A stretch of DNA of 37,982 bases from Rhodoferax sp. (GCF_023701345.1 NZ_JAMPXE010000016.1:1-37982), one strand, 5' to 3'; numbered from the stretch's first letter, positions 1 through 8,902 are shown. Notes: generated from the sequence alone by a model not told the origin. Numbers and translations: made by a program.

Positions 1-902
1 GTGGTGAGCAGCAGGCTGTAGCCGTCTGACGCCGGCTCCTTGAACAACTTGCCATTGAAATGCAGCACCGGCGCGGTCAACGCAACGCTGAAACCGCCCT
101 GGTCCATGTCGGCCCACAGACTGCGCAGCATGTGTTGCAAGGTGGTGGCTTGTTCGCGCCAGCTTTGCAGCAGGTTCAGGAAGCTGCCCTTGGGCAAAAG
201 TTCCACGTCTTCGGCAAACATGCTGAACAGGCAGCGCGTCAGGAAGGCGGCCACATGCTCGGCGCGGTGGCCGCTGCTTTCCAGCGATTTGGCGAGTTCG
301 GCCAACTGGTTCGACACTTCGCGGGTAACACGGGCGCTGGCACGGGCGGGGTCGAGGCTGTCGGGCTCAAGCCAGATGCGGCGCAGTATCTCCTGCACCT
401 CGGGCCGGGCCAGGTCGGTCAGTTTGATGCGGTGGCTGCGCGGGTCGGGGAAAGGTGTGTAAGTAGCACCACTGCGGCTGAATTCCGCGTACAGCTCTAT
501 GACGTTGCCCACGTCCAACACGACCACAAAGGGCGGGCGACCGTCGGCTGCAGGCACGGTGCGGGCATAGGACTCAGCCTGGGCACGGGCGATCAACATC
601 GCTCCGTCAAAGCGTTTGGCGGTCGCGCCTGGCTTGAGTTTTTTGGCTTCCAACACAAAGTGTCCACGGCGGTAACAGTCTATGCGCCCGGCACTATTTG
701 AACCATCTCCATGGCTGAAGGTGATGGGGCGCTCGAACATGTAATCCAGTGTGTGCGTGGGCCGCGGCAGGTTCAGCAGGTCGCAGAGCTCGTTGACAAA
801 GCTCTGCGTTATGGAGATTTCAGAGGCAGTGACCTTGCTCCAGGCCGCAATGAAAGCCTGGACGGCGTCCTCGTCCACGGTTTTGATGATTGTGTTTCCC
901 AT
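1..902 (-). CDS. MmeI/type IIL-like restriction-methyltransferase, N-terminal part (runs off window)
   Basis: The reverse strand is open from base 902 to the left edge, giving 300 codons with no stop. The product begins MGNTIIKTVDEDAVQAFIAA. Residues 71-92 read AGRIDCYRRGHFVLEAKKLK, a PD-(D/E)xK nuclease signature with D75 and E85-x-K87. The following part (RLDxAR-like helices, then LFSMFAEDVELLP and FNGKLF) has the layout of the helical spacer in single-polypeptide restriction-modification enzymes of the MmeI/COG1002 class. In that family a gamma-type DNA methyltransferase (NPPF/Y motif) and a target-recognition domain follow; both would lie outside the window, so I cannot confirm them. Family members are usually 900 or more residues, so about two thirds is missing here. 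An in-frame ATG at 935 (11 codons upstream) is an alternative start; neither has a convincing ribosome site. It is divergent from the MFS gene. Family identity is from recognition of sequence pattern, not from a search. Confidence 0.8.
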   Translation of the reverse strand, partial: MGNTIIKTVDEDAVQAFIAAWSKVTASEISITQSFVNELCDLLNLPRPTHTLDYMFERPITFSHGDGSNSAGRIDCYRRGHFVLEAKKLKPGATAKRFDGAMLIARAQAESYARTVPAADGRPPFVVVLDVGNVIELYAEFSRSGATYTPFPDPRSHRIKLTDLARPEVQEILRRIWLEPDSLDPARASARVTREVSNQLAELAKSLESSGHRAEHVAAFLTRCLFSMFAEDVELLPKGSFLNLLQSWREQATTLQHMLRSLWADMDQGGFSVALTAPVLHFNGKLFKEPASDGYSLLLT

Positions 903-943
903 GGGGATGATGATAGCGGTGCGCTTGATCAGCATGAATGACC

Positions 944-977
944 GTTAGCCAAGCGCAAAAATAAGCTGCAAGCTAAC
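944..977. promoter_or_regulatory. Inverted repeat between divergent genes, possible operator
   Basis: GTTAGC (944-949) and GCTAAC (972-977) form a perfect 6-bp inverted repeat with a 22-base spacer. It lies in the short gap between the restriction-modification gene (start 902 or 935) and the MFS gene (start 986). A dyad in such a shared control region could be an operator, but 6-bp arms occur by chance fairly often. Confidence 0.2.
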
Positions 978-985
978 ATTCGGGC

Positions 986-2227
986 ATGACCGCAGCAACC
1001 CAAACTCTTCCTCTTTCCGTTCCACTCAAACAAGACGCCACCATCATCGGCCTGGTGGGCCTGGCGCACGCGTCTTCGCACTTCGGCCATTTGCTGCTGC
1101 CCCCTTTGTTCCCGGTGTTCATGGCTGAATTCGGCCTGAGTTTTTCGCAACTCGGCGCGCTCATGAGCGTGTTTTTTGTGGTGTCGGGGATTGGTCAGGC
1201 ATCGGCTGGTTTTGTGGTGGACAAGGTCGGCGCCCGGCCCATGCTGTTTGCCGCTTTGGCCTTGTTTGCGCTGGCCGCGCTGCTGGCCTCCACGGTGACG
1301 GGCTACAGCGGGCTGCTCATGGTGGCGGCGCTGGCGGGTCTGGCCAATGCCACCTTTCACCCGGTGGACTTCACCATTTTGAACCAGCGTGTCTCGACGC
1401 CGCGCCTGGGCCATGCCTTCAGCGCCCATGGCCTGACCGGCAATCTGGGCTGGGCGGCGGCGCCGGTGTTTTTTGCCACTTTTACCGCCTTGAGCAACTG
1501 GCGCACGGCTTATGTGGTGGCGGCGCTGCTTTATGTGGGCGTGCTGGCGCTGATGTGGCTGCAGCGTGACAAGCTCAAGACACAGGCTGTGGTGCACCAT
1601 GAAGACACGCCGGCCGAGCACAGCATGGCGTTCATGAAGCTGCCGGTGGTGTGGTGGTGTTTTGCCTTCTTTTTGCTCTCGACCATGACGCTGTCGGTGG
1701 TGCAGAATTATTCTGCGTCCATTCTCAAAGCCATGCACGGCATCAGTTTTGAAGCGGCCACCCTGACGCTGACCGCCTACATGCTGTGTGGCGCTTTGGG
1801 CATGTTTGTCGGCGGATTTGTGGCTGCCAGGTCGCGCCACAGTGACCGGGTGGTGGCGCTGTCGATGTCAGTTGCCGCAGTGTTGCTGGCGCTGTGCGGC
1901 ACCGGTTTTTTTGGCGCCACGCTGACCATGGTGGTGCTGGCCGCCACCGGTTTTGCGGTCGGCATCGGCGGGCCGTCGCGCGACATGATGATCAAGAAAG
2001 CCACGCCCAAAGGCGCCACCGGGCGGGTCTATGGCCTGGTTTATTCGGGGCTGGACACCGGCTTTGCCATCTCGCCCTTGATTTTTGGTGCCTTCATGGA
2101 CCGTGGCTGGTACGGCGCCACGCTGCTGGGCGCGGCAGCTGTCTTGCTGTTGAGCGTGGTGGCGGCACTGGGCGTGGGACGGCGCATAGGCACGACAGGC
2201 TTATTAAAACCGGCCGCAGTCGCCTGA
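986..2227 (+). CDS. MFS transporter, fosmidomycin-resistance-like
   Basis: This 413-residue inner-membrane protein shows twelve hydrophobic stretches. A polar central loop at about residues 193-215 separates two six-helix halves, the standard major facilitator layout. The segment after helix 4 (ANATFHPVDFTILNQRV, then LGHAFSAHGLTGNLGWAAAP) resembles the FHP-containing region of Fsr-type fosmidomycin-resistance and related efflux carriers; this is a family resemblance and not a substrate assignment. A conserved MFS-type GxxxDKxGxRP loop is visible between helices 2 and 3 (FVVDKVGARPM). The start at 986 is the first ATG compatible with a short N-terminal tail before helix 1. The gene converges on aidB with only 38 bases between the stop codons, and it is not in an operon with any neighbour. 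The transported compound is unknown. Confidence 0.85.
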   Translation: MTAATQTLPLSVPLKQDATIIGLVGLAHASSHFGHLLLPPLFPVFMAEFGLSFSQLGALMSVFFVVSGIGQASAGFVVDKVGARPMLFAALALFALAALLASTVTGYSGLLMVAALAGLANATFHPVDFTILNQRVSTPRLGHAFSAHGLTGNLGWAAAPVFFATFTALSNWRTAYVVAALLYVGVLALMWLQRDKLKTQAVVHHEDTPAEHSMAFMKLPVVWWCFAFFLLSTMTLSVVQNYSASILKAMHGISFEAATLTLTAYMLCGALGMFVGGFVAARSRHSDRVVALSMSVAAVLLALCGTGFFGATLTMVVLAATGFAVGIGGPSRDMMIKKATPKGATGRVYGLVYSGLDTGFAISPLIFGAFMDRGWYGATLLGAAAVLLLSVVAALGVGRRIGTTGLLKPAAVA

Positions 2228-2271
2228 ATTGTCCAGGCCGACTGGGCGCACCCGCGACGGGCGCTTCAGGC
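2222..2271. terminator. Symmetric hairpin embracing two convergent stop codons
   Basis: GCCTGAA (2222-2228) and TTCAGGC (2265-2271) are perfect inverted repeats, each containing the stop codon of one of the two convergent genes. An inner CCCG/CGGG stem lies at about 2251-2261. No T-run follows on either side, so a bidirectional terminator role is only possible. Both genes end in Ala-stop, which by itself creates part of the symmetry. Confidence 0.25.
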
Positions 2272-3954
2272 CAACGCGCTTCTGGGCGTGGCGCGCGCGA
2301 TGATGGCGCCGACATCGACGCCACGCGGCAGGCTGCCATAGTTGTGCTGGCCGACCTGCCCCAGGCGCGACTGGCAGAAGGCATCGCTCACAAAAGCAGG
2401 GGCGTGGCGCACCAGCAGCGAGGCCTGCAGCGCCAGTGCCATGCGGTCGACCACGTCACGCGCGCGGTACTCAAAATCGCGCAAGTCTTTCAGATCGGCT
2501 GCCAGCGCGGCAATATGCTGGTCCAGCAAGGCTTGCGCACCGCGCGCCTGGGTCACTTCGGCAAAAAAAGCCGCCACCACGGCCGGTGTTTTTGACAGCG
2601 CGCGCAGCACGTCCAGGCACTGCACGTTGCCGCTGCCCTCCCAGATGGCGTTCACGGGTGCTTCGCGGTACAGGCGCGGCATCATGCTGTCTTCCATCAC
2701 ACCGCTGCCGCCAATGCACTCCATCGCTTCATAGGCATGGTTCGGTGTGCGTTTGCAGACCCAGTATTTGCCGACCGCCGTGACCAGGCGCACCAGCAGG
2801 TCTTCGTGCTCAATCGCACGCTGGTCCATGGCGCGCGCCATGCGCAGCGTCAAAGTGGTGGCGGCTTCGCTCTCCAGCGCCAGGTCAGCCAGCACGTTTT
2901 GCATCAGCGGCTGCTGGTTCAGCACCTTGCCAAAGGCCGAGCGCAATGAGCAATGGTGCAGCGCCTGCGAGGCTGCCATGCGCATGCCTGCGCTGGACCC
3001 GATCATGCAGTCAAAGCGCGTCATGCTGACCATTTCGATGATGTTGCGCACGCCGCGACCCTCTTCGCCGACCATCCAGGCCAGCGCGCCGCGCAGTTCG
3101 GTTTCACAGGAGGCGTTGGACGCGTTGCCCATTTTCTTTTTGAGGCGCAGCACCTGCATCGGGTTTTTGCTGCCGTCCGGGCGCCAGCGCGGCAGCAAGA
3201 AGCACGACAGGCCAGCGGGCGCTTGCGCCAGCACCAGGAACGCGTCGCACATCGGGGCCGAGACAAAATACTTGTGCCCCACCAGCTCGTACGCCTGGCC
3301 TGGCCCGCCACGGCCCAGCGGGTAGGCGCGCGTGCTGTTGCTGCGCACATCCGAGCCGCCCTGTTTTTCGGTCATCGCCATGCCGATGGTCACGCCCTGT
3401 TTCTGTTCCACCGGCACGTTGCGCGGGTCATAAATGCGGGCCGTGACCTTGGGCTCCCAGACGCTTGCCAGGTCGCTCTGCAGGCGCAGCGCGGGTACGG
3501 CAGCGAAGGTCATGGTGATCGGGCAGCCATGGCCCGCCTCGACCTGGTCATGCAGAAAGCTCTTGGCAGCGCGCGCCACATGGGCACCGGGGCCGGGTGC
3601 GCTCCACGGCGAGGCATGTAGCCCGTGTTCGATCGAGGTTTTCATCAACTGGTGATAAGCCGGGTGAAATTTCACCAGGTCGATGCGCCTGCCAAAGCGG
3701 TCGTGCGTATCGAGCTCGGGCTGGAACTTGTTGGCCAGGTGGCCCAGCTCCAGGTAGTCGGCCGAGCCTGTCATCCGGCCAAACGCGCTGAGCTCGGCGT
3801 CGGCCCAGGGCGCGCCCTCGCGTTGCACGGCCTCGCGCAGCGCGGCGTCTTGGGTGTACATGTTGTAGTCGCACAGCTCGGTTGACAGATTGGTCAATTC
3901 ATGCGTGTCAGCCAGGTAGAGCGCATTGGGTGCGGGGTTCAAACGGTGATTCAT
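2266..3954 (-). CDS. aidB: AidB-family acyl-CoA dehydrogenase-like flavoprotein
   Basis: The 562-residue product aligns by eye along its whole length with E. coli AidB (541 residues), the flavoprotein of the Ada adaptive response to alkylation. Shared blocks include QREGAPW (res. 44-50), LELGHLAN (68-75), FHPAYHQLM (96-104), CPITMTFAA (144-152), GMAMTEKQGGSDVRSN (191-206), LVGHKYFVSAP (224-234), MTRFDCMIGS (311-320), FGKVLNQQPLMQ (341-352) and NAIWEGSGNVQCLDVLRAL (435-453). AidB proteins bind FAD and double-stranded DNA; a protective role for DNA is proposed, and weak isovaleryl-CoA dehydrogenase activity is reported for E. coli. The ATG at 3954 has a good ribosome site (GGAG about 9 bases upstream). 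The gene stands alone here: no ada or alkB gene is adjacent, so its control by Ada is not shown by context. The C-terminal extension beyond residue 450 corresponds to the AidB DNA-binding domain. Confidence 0.93.
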   Translation of the reverse strand: MNHRLNPAPNALYLADTHELTNLSTELCDYNMYTQDAALREAVQREGAPWADAELSAFGRMTGSADYLELGHLANKFQPELDTHDRFGRRIDLVKFHPAYHQLMKTSIEHGLHASPWSAPGPGAHVARAAKSFLHDQVEAGHGCPITMTFAAVPALRLQSDLASVWEPKVTARIYDPRNVPVEQKQGVTIGMAMTEKQGGSDVRSNSTRAYPLGRGGPGQAYELVGHKYFVSAPMCDAFLVLAQAPAGLSCFLLPRWRPDGSKNPMQVLRLKKKMGNASNASCETELRGALAWMVGEEGRGVRNIIEMVSMTRFDCMIGSSAGMRMAASQALHHCSLRSAFGKVLNQQPLMQNVLADLALESEAATTLTLRMARAMDQRAIEHEDLLVRLVTAVGKYWVCKRTPNHAYEAMECIGGSGVMEDSMMPRLYREAPVNAIWEGSGNVQCLDVLRALSKTPAVVAAFFAEVTQARGAQALLDQHIAALAADLKDLRDFEYRARDVVDRMALALQASLLVRHAPAFVSDAFCQSRLGQVGQHNYGSLPRGVDVGAIIARATPRSALA

Positions 3955-4105
3955 GGAGTGTCTCCAGTTCGCCGGGTGTTTGTTGACAAGAAATGGTGCT
4001 GTGCCCCGGACCTTTGGCGGTCAGCTAATAACAGTCTAAACCGGTTGCTGCATGTGCTGAATTTGACGCGCGTTGGTTGTCCCAGGTTGTCACGCCACGC
4101 GCCAC

Positions 4106-4132
4106 AAAAAAAGCCAGCTTGCGCTGGCTTTT
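4106..4132 (-). terminator. Intrinsic terminator of the dpp operon
   Basis: Read on the reverse strand, a perfect AAGCCAGC/GCTGGCTT stem (4111-4118 with 4123-4130) closes on a GCAA tetraloop and is followed by a run of seven T (4106-4112 on the forward strand are A). It lies 19 bases past the dppA stop codon, exactly where a rho-independent terminator is expected. Confidence 0.9.
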
Positions 4133-4150
4133 GGGGACAAGTTGAGTTGA

Positions 4151-5776
4151 CTACTTGGCCATGTCCACACCGTAGAAGCTGTGACGGCCAAACGGGCTCA
4201 GCTTGAAGCCGATGACTTCCTTGCGCACCGGCTTGATCTGCACCGCGTGGGCAATGGTGAACCAGGGTGCTTGCTGTTTGAAGATCACCTGGGCTTGTTC
4301 ATAGAGCTTGGCACGCTCGGCCGGGTTGGATACCACCTTGGCTTTTTGCACCAGGTCTTCAAACGGCTGGTAGCAGAACTTGGCCACATTGGAGCCGTTG
4401 TTCTTGGCTGCGCTGCAACCCAGCAAGGTGTTGAGGAAGTTGTCCGGGTCGCCGTTGTCACCGGTCCAGCCCAGCATGCCCATCTGGTGCTCACCGGCCT
4501 GCATGCGCTTGCGGTACTCGCCCCATTCAAAGCTCTTGATTTCGGCCTTGATGCCGACCTTGGCCAGGTCGGCCTGCATCAGCTCGGCAATGCGCTTGGC
4601 GTTGGGGTTGTACGGGCGCTGCACCGGCATGGCCCACAGGTCGGTGGCAAAGCCGTCTTTCAGACCCGCTGCAGCCAACAATTTCTTGGCTTCTTCGGGG
4701 TTGAAGGCGTCGTCCTTGATGGCCTTGTTGTAAGACCACTGGGTCGGCGGGATCGGGTTGGTGGCGGGCACGCCAGTGCCCAGATAAACCGCATCGACAA
4801 TGGCCTTCTTGTTGATGGCCATGTTGACCGCCTTGCGCACCCGCACATCGTCGAACGGTTTTTTGGTGGTGTTGTAGGCCAGATAGCCCACATTCAAACC
4901 GGGTTGCTCCAACACCACCACATTGGGGTCTTTGCGGATGGCGGGCAGGTCAGCCGGGTTGGGGTAGGGCATGACATGGCATTCGCCTTTTTGCAGCTTG
5001 GCCCAGCGCACCGACGCATCGGGCGTGATCGAGAAAATCAGGTCGTCGATCTTGGCCTTGCCAGCCCAGTACTGGGGAAACGCCTTGTAGCGGATGATGG
5101 CGTCTTTCTGGTACTGCACCAGCATGAAGGGGCCGGTACCGACGGGCTCCTGGTCCAGCTTTTCAGGTGTGCCCGCCTTGAGCATGGCAATGGCGTATTC
5201 CTTGGACTGGACGCCGGCATATTGCATGGCCAGGTTCGACAGGAACGGGGCTTCAGGGGCGTTTAGCACAATCTTGACGGTGTACTCGTCGACCTTGTCG
5301 ACCGACTTGAGCAGCTTGGGCATACCCATGTCGCCAAAGTAGGCGTGGTTGGAACTGGTGACCTTGAAGTAGGGGTCGTTCTCTTTCCACTGGCGCTCGA
5401 ACATGAACAGGATGTCGTCGGCGTTCATGTCGCGCGAGGGCTTGAAGTTTTTGTTGGATTGCCATTTCACGCCTTTGCGCAGGTGAAAGGTGTACTCCAG
5501 GCCATCTTTGGACACTTCCCACTTTTCCGCCAGGCCCGGCACGACCTTGGTGCCGCCGCGCTCGAAATCGACCAGGTTGTCGTAAATCTGCTCGCTGGCA
5601 TCAAAGGAGGTGCCAGTGGTGTTGACGCTGGGGGCAAAGTTTTCCGGGCTGCCCTCGGAACAGTACACCAGCGTTTTGGCACCGACCTGGCCCACGGCCA
5701 ACAGGGCGGGAAGCGCCAGGGCGCACAGCGCGGTGCGCTTGAGCGCAAATTTGCGGCTTGATTTCAAAACAGTCAT
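4151..5776 (-). CDS. dppA: Periplasmic dipeptide-binding protein of ABC transporter
   Basis: This is an SBP_bac_5 family solute-binding protein of 541 residues, the usual size for DppA (535 in E. coli). An N-terminal Sec signal is evident: basic MTVLKSSRKFALKR, a hydrophobic stretch (LCALALPALLAVG), then cleavage probably before KTLVYCSEGSPENF. Typical family text follows: SFDASEQIYDNLV, TYTFHLRKGVKWQ, VGTGPFMLVQYQKDA, VRKAVNMAINKKAIVDAVY. The ORF is open further upstream to 5932, but the ATG at 5776 begins the signal peptide and has GGAG about 10 bases upstream, so I choose it. It is the last gene of the dpp operon, 55 bases after dppF, and a strong terminator follows. Its role is to bind di/tripeptides in the periplasm and deliver them to DppBC. 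Placing the binding protein last is different from E. coli, where dppA is first. Exact ligand preference (dipeptide, haem, delta-aminolevulinate) is not readable. Confidence 0.92.
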   Translation of the reverse strand: MTVLKSSRKFALKRTALCALALPALLAVGQVGAKTLVYCSEGSPENFAPSVNTTGTSFDASEQIYDNLVDFERGGTKVVPGLAEKWEVSKDGLEYTFHLRKGVKWQSNKNFKPSRDMNADDILFMFERQWKENDPYFKVTSSNHAYFGDMGMPKLLKSVDKVDEYTVKIVLNAPEAPFLSNLAMQYAGVQSKEYAIAMLKAGTPEKLDQEPVGTGPFMLVQYQKDAIIRYKAFPQYWAGKAKIDDLIFSITPDASVRWAKLQKGECHVMPYPNPADLPAIRKDPNVVVLEQPGLNVGYLAYNTTKKPFDDVRVRKAVNMAINKKAIVDAVYLGTGVPATNPIPPTQWSYNKAIKDDAFNPEEAKKLLAAAGLKDGFATDLWAMPVQRPYNPNAKRIAELMQADLAKVGIKAEIKSFEWGEYRKRMQAGEHQMGMLGWTGDNGDPDNFLNTLLGCSAAKNNGSNVAKFCYQPFEDLVQKAKVVSNPAERAKLYEQAQVIFKQQAPWFTIAHAVQIKPVRKEVIGFKLSPFGRHSFYGVDMAK

Positions 5777-5831
5777 CTTGTGGACTCCTACAGGTTGAAG
5801 CTGCGCTGCAGCGGGTTGGTTAAAGAAAAGC

Positions 5832-6845
5832 CTAAGCGGGCTCGATGAATTGTTCGGCCAGATGACAAGCCACCTGCCTGCCCGAGAGTTCGCGCAACAG
5901 GGGCCGTTCGCGGTGGCATTGTGCGACAGCATGCGGACAGCGGGTGGAAAACACGCAGCCAGGGGGCGGGTTCAGCGGGGAGGGCAGTTCACCCGTGAGA
6001 ACGATGCGTTTTTTGGCGGCACCGGTGCCGACGATGCCGGGTGTGGAGGCCAGCAGGGCTTGTGTGTAGGGGTGCAGCGGTTGCGCAAAAATGGTTTTCT
6101 TTTCGCCCTGCTCGACCGCATGGCCGAGGTACATCACCAGCACATCATGGGCAATGTGGCGCACCACGCCGAGGTCGTGCGAAATGAACAAATAAGCCAG
6201 TCCCAGCTCCTGTTGCAGGTCGGCCAGCAAATTGAGCACCTGGGCTTGAATCGACACGTCGAGCGCCGACACCGGTTCGTCGGCAACGATCAGGGCCGGC
6301 TTGAGCATCAGCGCGCGCGCAATCGCGATGCGCTGGCGCTGGCCACCCGAAAACATGTGCGGGTAGCGGTCGTAGTGCTCGGGGCGCAAACCCACCAGCG
6401 CCAGCATGGCACGGGCTTGCTCAGTGCGTGATTTGGCATCCAGCCCGGTGTTGATTTCAAGCGGCGATTCAAGAATGGTGCCTATTTTTTTGCGTGGGTT
6501 GAGCGAGCCAAAAGGGTTTTGAAACACCAGTTGTACCGTGCGGCGCAAGGCATGGCGCTGCTGCGGGCTGGCTTTGACCACATCGACACCGCCCAGCGAC
6601 AGCTCGCCTGACGTTGGCACCTCAATCAGTGACACCATGCGTGCCAGAGTCGATTTGCCGCAGCCGGACTCACCCACCACCGCCAGCGTTTTGCCCGGCT
6701 GCACGGTGAACGAGACACCGCTGACGGCTTGCAGGTGGTCGGCGGGGTGAAGGAAGCCACGGCTGATCTTGTAGATCTGTTTCAGGTCGCGCGCCACCAC
6801 CACGGGCTCGGCGACTGGCATGGCGTTTTGAATGGCCTGGTTCAT
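5832..6845 (-). CDS. dppF: Dipeptide ABC transporter ATPase DppF
   Basis: The 337-residue cytoplasmic ATPase shows, in order, Walker A GESGCGKS (res. 58-65), Q-loop FQNP (108-111), ABC signature FSGGQRQR (165-172), Walker B ALIVADEP (184-191) and the switch histidine in FISHDLGVV. The C-terminal oligopeptide-type tail ([22 protein letters not shown], with spaced cysteines) is the oligo_HPY domain of DppF/OppF proteins. It pairs with DppD to energise DppBC. The start codon overlaps the stop of dppD by 4 bases (ATGA), which indicates translational coupling. Among paralogues in this window it is closest in design to the OppF/DppF-like ATPase at 19.2-20.2 kb. Confidence 0.92.
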   Translation of the reverse strand: MNQAIQNAMPVAEPVVVARDLKQIYKISRGFLHPADHLQAVSGVSFTVQPGKTLAVVGESGCGKSTLARMVSLIEVPTSGELSLGGVDVVKASPQQRHALRRTVQLVFQNPFGSLNPRKKIGTILESPLEINTGLDAKSRTEQARAMLALVGLRPEHYDRYPHMFSGGQRQRIAIARALMLKPALIVADEPVSALDVSIQAQVLNLLADLQQELGLAYLFISHDLGVVRHIAHDVLVMYLGHAVEQGEKKTIFAQPLHPYTQALLASTPGIVGTGAAKKRIVLTGELPSPLNPPPGCVFSTRCPHAVAQCHRERPLLRELSGRQVACHLAEQFIEPA

Positions 6846-7849
6846 AGGGCGGTCCCTTGCAGCGGAGCCGACAAAGAGGCATCAGACAGGGGTTCCAAAG
6901 GGTAATGGCAGCGTACCCAGCCGCTTTGCCATTCGCGCAGGGCGGGACGCTCGGCGCGGCAATGGTTGTTGGCATAGAGGCAGCGCGGTGCAAACAGGCA
7001 GCCACTGGGGCGGTCATACAGGCCGGGCACCATGCCGGGGATGGTGGCCAGGCGGCTGGCGCCGTCACTGCGTTCGGGCATGGCCGCCAGCAGGGCCTCG
7101 GTGTAGGGGTGCTGTGGCGACTCGAAAATATCATGCGCGCTGCGCGATTCCATGATCTGTCCGGCGTACATCACCGCCACGCGCTGCGCCATCTCCGACA
7201 CCACGCCCATGTTGTGCGTGATCAGCACCAGCGCCATATTGCGTTCTTTTTGCAGGGTGCGCAGCAGGTCCAGAATCTGCGCCTGGATGGTGACGTCGAG
7301 TGCCGTGGTGGGCTCGTCGGCAATCAGCAGCTTGGGGTTGCACGAGATGGCCATGGCAATCATCACGCGCTGATTCATGCCGCCCGACATCTGGTGCGGG
7401 AACACGTTCAAGCGGCTCTCGGGCGCCGGAATACCCACTTGCTCCAGCAATTCGATGGAGCGCTTGCGTGCCGCCTTGCCGTCCAGACCCAGATGCAGCT
7501 TGAGCGTTTCTGCGAGCTGGAAACCCACGGTGAAGCAGGGGTTCAGGCTGGTGGTCGGATCCTGGAAGATCATGGCCACGTCTTTGCCGGTGAGCTTGGC
7601 GCGTTCACTGCCCGAGAGCTGGAGCAAATCATGGCCGTCAAAGCGCAGCTTGTCGGCGGTGACCACGCCGGGGAAAGACACCAGGCCCATCAGCGCCATC
7701 ATGGTGACGCTTTTGCCCGAGCCGGATTCACCCACGATACCCAGCACATCGCCCGCCTCGAGCGACAGGGAGACGCCATCCACCGCGTGCATCACTGCGG
7801 TCTTGGTCGGAAACTTGACCGAGAGATTCTCAATTTCAAGGAGCGCCAT
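6842..7849 (-). CDS. dppD: Dipeptide ABC transporter ATPase DppD
   Basis: The 335-residue protein contains Walker A GESGSGKS (res. 40-47), Q-loop FQDP (95-98), ABC signature MSGGMNQR (154-161), Walker B LLIADEP (174-180) and a switch histidine (LITHNMGVV). The oligo_HPY tail is present at the C-terminus ([22 protein letters not shown]). This is the DppD/OppD member of the pair of nucleotide-binding subunits. The ribosome site before the ATG is weak, and the 141-base gap to dppC carries a hairpin element (see repeat at 7878-7978), so expression of dppD-dppF-dppA may be partly uncoupled from dppBC. Confidence 0.92.
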   Translation of the reverse strand: MALLEIENLSVKFPTKTAVMHAVDGVSLSLEAGDVLGIVGESGSGKSVTMMALMGLVSFPGVVTADKLRFDGHDLLQLSGSERAKLTGKDVAMIFQDPTTSLNPCFTVGFQLAETLKLHLGLDGKAARKRSIELLEQVGIPAPESRLNVFPHQMSGGMNQRVMIAMAISCNPKLLIADEPTTALDVTIQAQILDLLRTLQKERNMALVLITHNMGVVSEMAQRVAVMYAGQIMESRSAHDIFESPQHPYTEALLAAMPERSDGASRLATIPGMVPGLYDRPSGCLFAPRCLYANNHCRAERPALREWQSGWVRCHYPLEPLSDASLSAPLQGTAL

Positions 7850-7877
7850 AAATCGTCTTTGTTACGTGACACAACGC

Positions 7878-7978
7878 CGTCATTGCGAGCGAAGCGTGGC
7901 AATCCACGAACCCCTGGACTGCCGCGTCGCGTCGCTCCTCGCAGTGACGGTGTTTTTTCATATTTCGGTGTGGCTTGG
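7878..7978. repeat. Dispersed palindromic element, copy A (between dppC and dppD)
   Basis: The ~100-bp element begins CGTCATTGCGAGCGAAGCG and is bounded by near-perfect inverted arms CCGTCATTGCGAG (7877-7889) and CTCGCAGTGACGG (7938-7950; 12 of 13 pair). The interior arms pair imperfectly, so the whole folds as one long hairpin, followed on the forward strand by TGTTTTTTCAT and then TGGCTTGG (7971-7978). A second copy with the same order and spacing is at 29650-29751. It contains no gene. It is best described as a MITE/REP-like intergenic repeat of the kind that is dispersed in related betaproteobacteria. Confidence 0.85.
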
Positions 7979-7990
7979 CGACCATGAACA

Positions 7991-8902
7991 TCAGCGTTTG
8001 AGCTTGGGGTCAAACGCGTCGCGCAGGCCGTCACCCAGCAGGTTGAAGGCCAGCACGGTGATCAAAATGGCCAGGCCGGGAAAGGTCACGACCCACCAGG
8101 CGCGCAGCACAAACTCGCGCGCGTCGGCCAGCATGGTGCCCCACTCAGGGGACGGTGGTTGCGCCCCCAGGCCCAGAAAACCCAGCGCGGCTGCGTCCAG
8201 AATGGCCGAGGAAATGCCCAGCGATGCCTGCACGATGAGCGGCGCGGTGCAGTTGGGTAAGACCTCGTTGAACATCAGGCGCAAGTGGCCGGCTCCGTTC
8301 ATGCGCGCCGCCGTCACGTAGTCGCGCGACATCTCGGTGATGACGGCGGCCCGCGTGATGCGCACGTAATGCGGCAACACCACCACGGCCACGGCCAGCA
8401 TGGCGTTCATGAGTCCGGGACCCAAAATAGCCACGATCACGATCGCCAGCAGCAGGCTGGGCAGGGTCAGGATGATGTCCATCAGGCGCATCACCGCCAC
8501 CTCAAAAATGCCACGGAAATAACCGGCGGTGAGGCCCAGCACGGTGCCCAGCACCACCGACAGCGCCACCACCGCCAGGCCAATGGCCAGGGAGAGGCGG
8601 GCACCGTGAATCAGCCGCGACAAAATGTCGCGGCCAATGGCATCGGTACCGAGCCAGTGGGCGCTGGAACCGCCGGTCTGCCAGGCCGGCGGTGTCAGGA
8701 AGACGCTGGGGTCGGTGTCGTTGGGGGCGTAGGGTGCAATCCAGGGCGCAAAGGCCGCCATCAAGAGCACCAGCAGCACAATGATCAGGCCCGCTACTGC
8801 GCCCTTGTTGGTGCTGAAATAATCCCAAAACTCGCGCAGGCGGTGCGGCGGCTCAATCAGGGCAGGGGTGTCGGCTAGCGTGCTCATGGTGGGGGTCTTC
8901 AA
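7991..8902 (-). CDS. dppC: Dipeptide ABC transporter permease DppC
   Basis: The 303-residue inner-membrane protein closely follows E. coli DppC by eye: LREFWDYFSTNKGAVAGL (res. 22-39), the periplasmic WIAPYAP and PPAWQTGGSSAHWLGTD segment, DILSRLIHGARLSL, and the EAA-type cytoplasmic loop DYVTAARMNGAGHLRLMFNE, which contacts the ATPases. It ends with LAFNLLGDGLRDAFDPKLK. Six hydrophobic segments are visible. The annotated ATG at 8902 overlaps the dppB stop by 4 bases; an internal ATG at 8887 (MSTLADT) is possible. The partner is DppB. Confidence 0.94.
   Translation of the reverse strand: MKTPTMSTLADTPALIEPPHRLREFWDYFSTNKGAVAGLIIVLLVLLMAAFAPWIAPYAPNDTDPSVFLTPPAWQTGGSSAHWLGTDAIGRDILSRLIHGARLSLAIGLAVVALSVVLGTVLGLTAGYFRGIFEVAVMRLMDIILTLPSLLLAIVIVAILGPGLMNAMLAVAVVVLPHYVRITRAAVITEMSRDYVTAARMNGAGHLRLMFNEVLPNCTAPLIVQASLGISSAILDAAALGFLGLGAQPPSPEWGTMLADAREFVLRAWWVVTFPGLAILITVLAFNLLGDGLRDAFDPKLKR

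Noticed and set aside
60-701. A 213-codon forward frame at the left edge
   Set aside because: The reverse strand holds an open frame with a nuclease motif that continues past the edge; the forward frame is its shadow.
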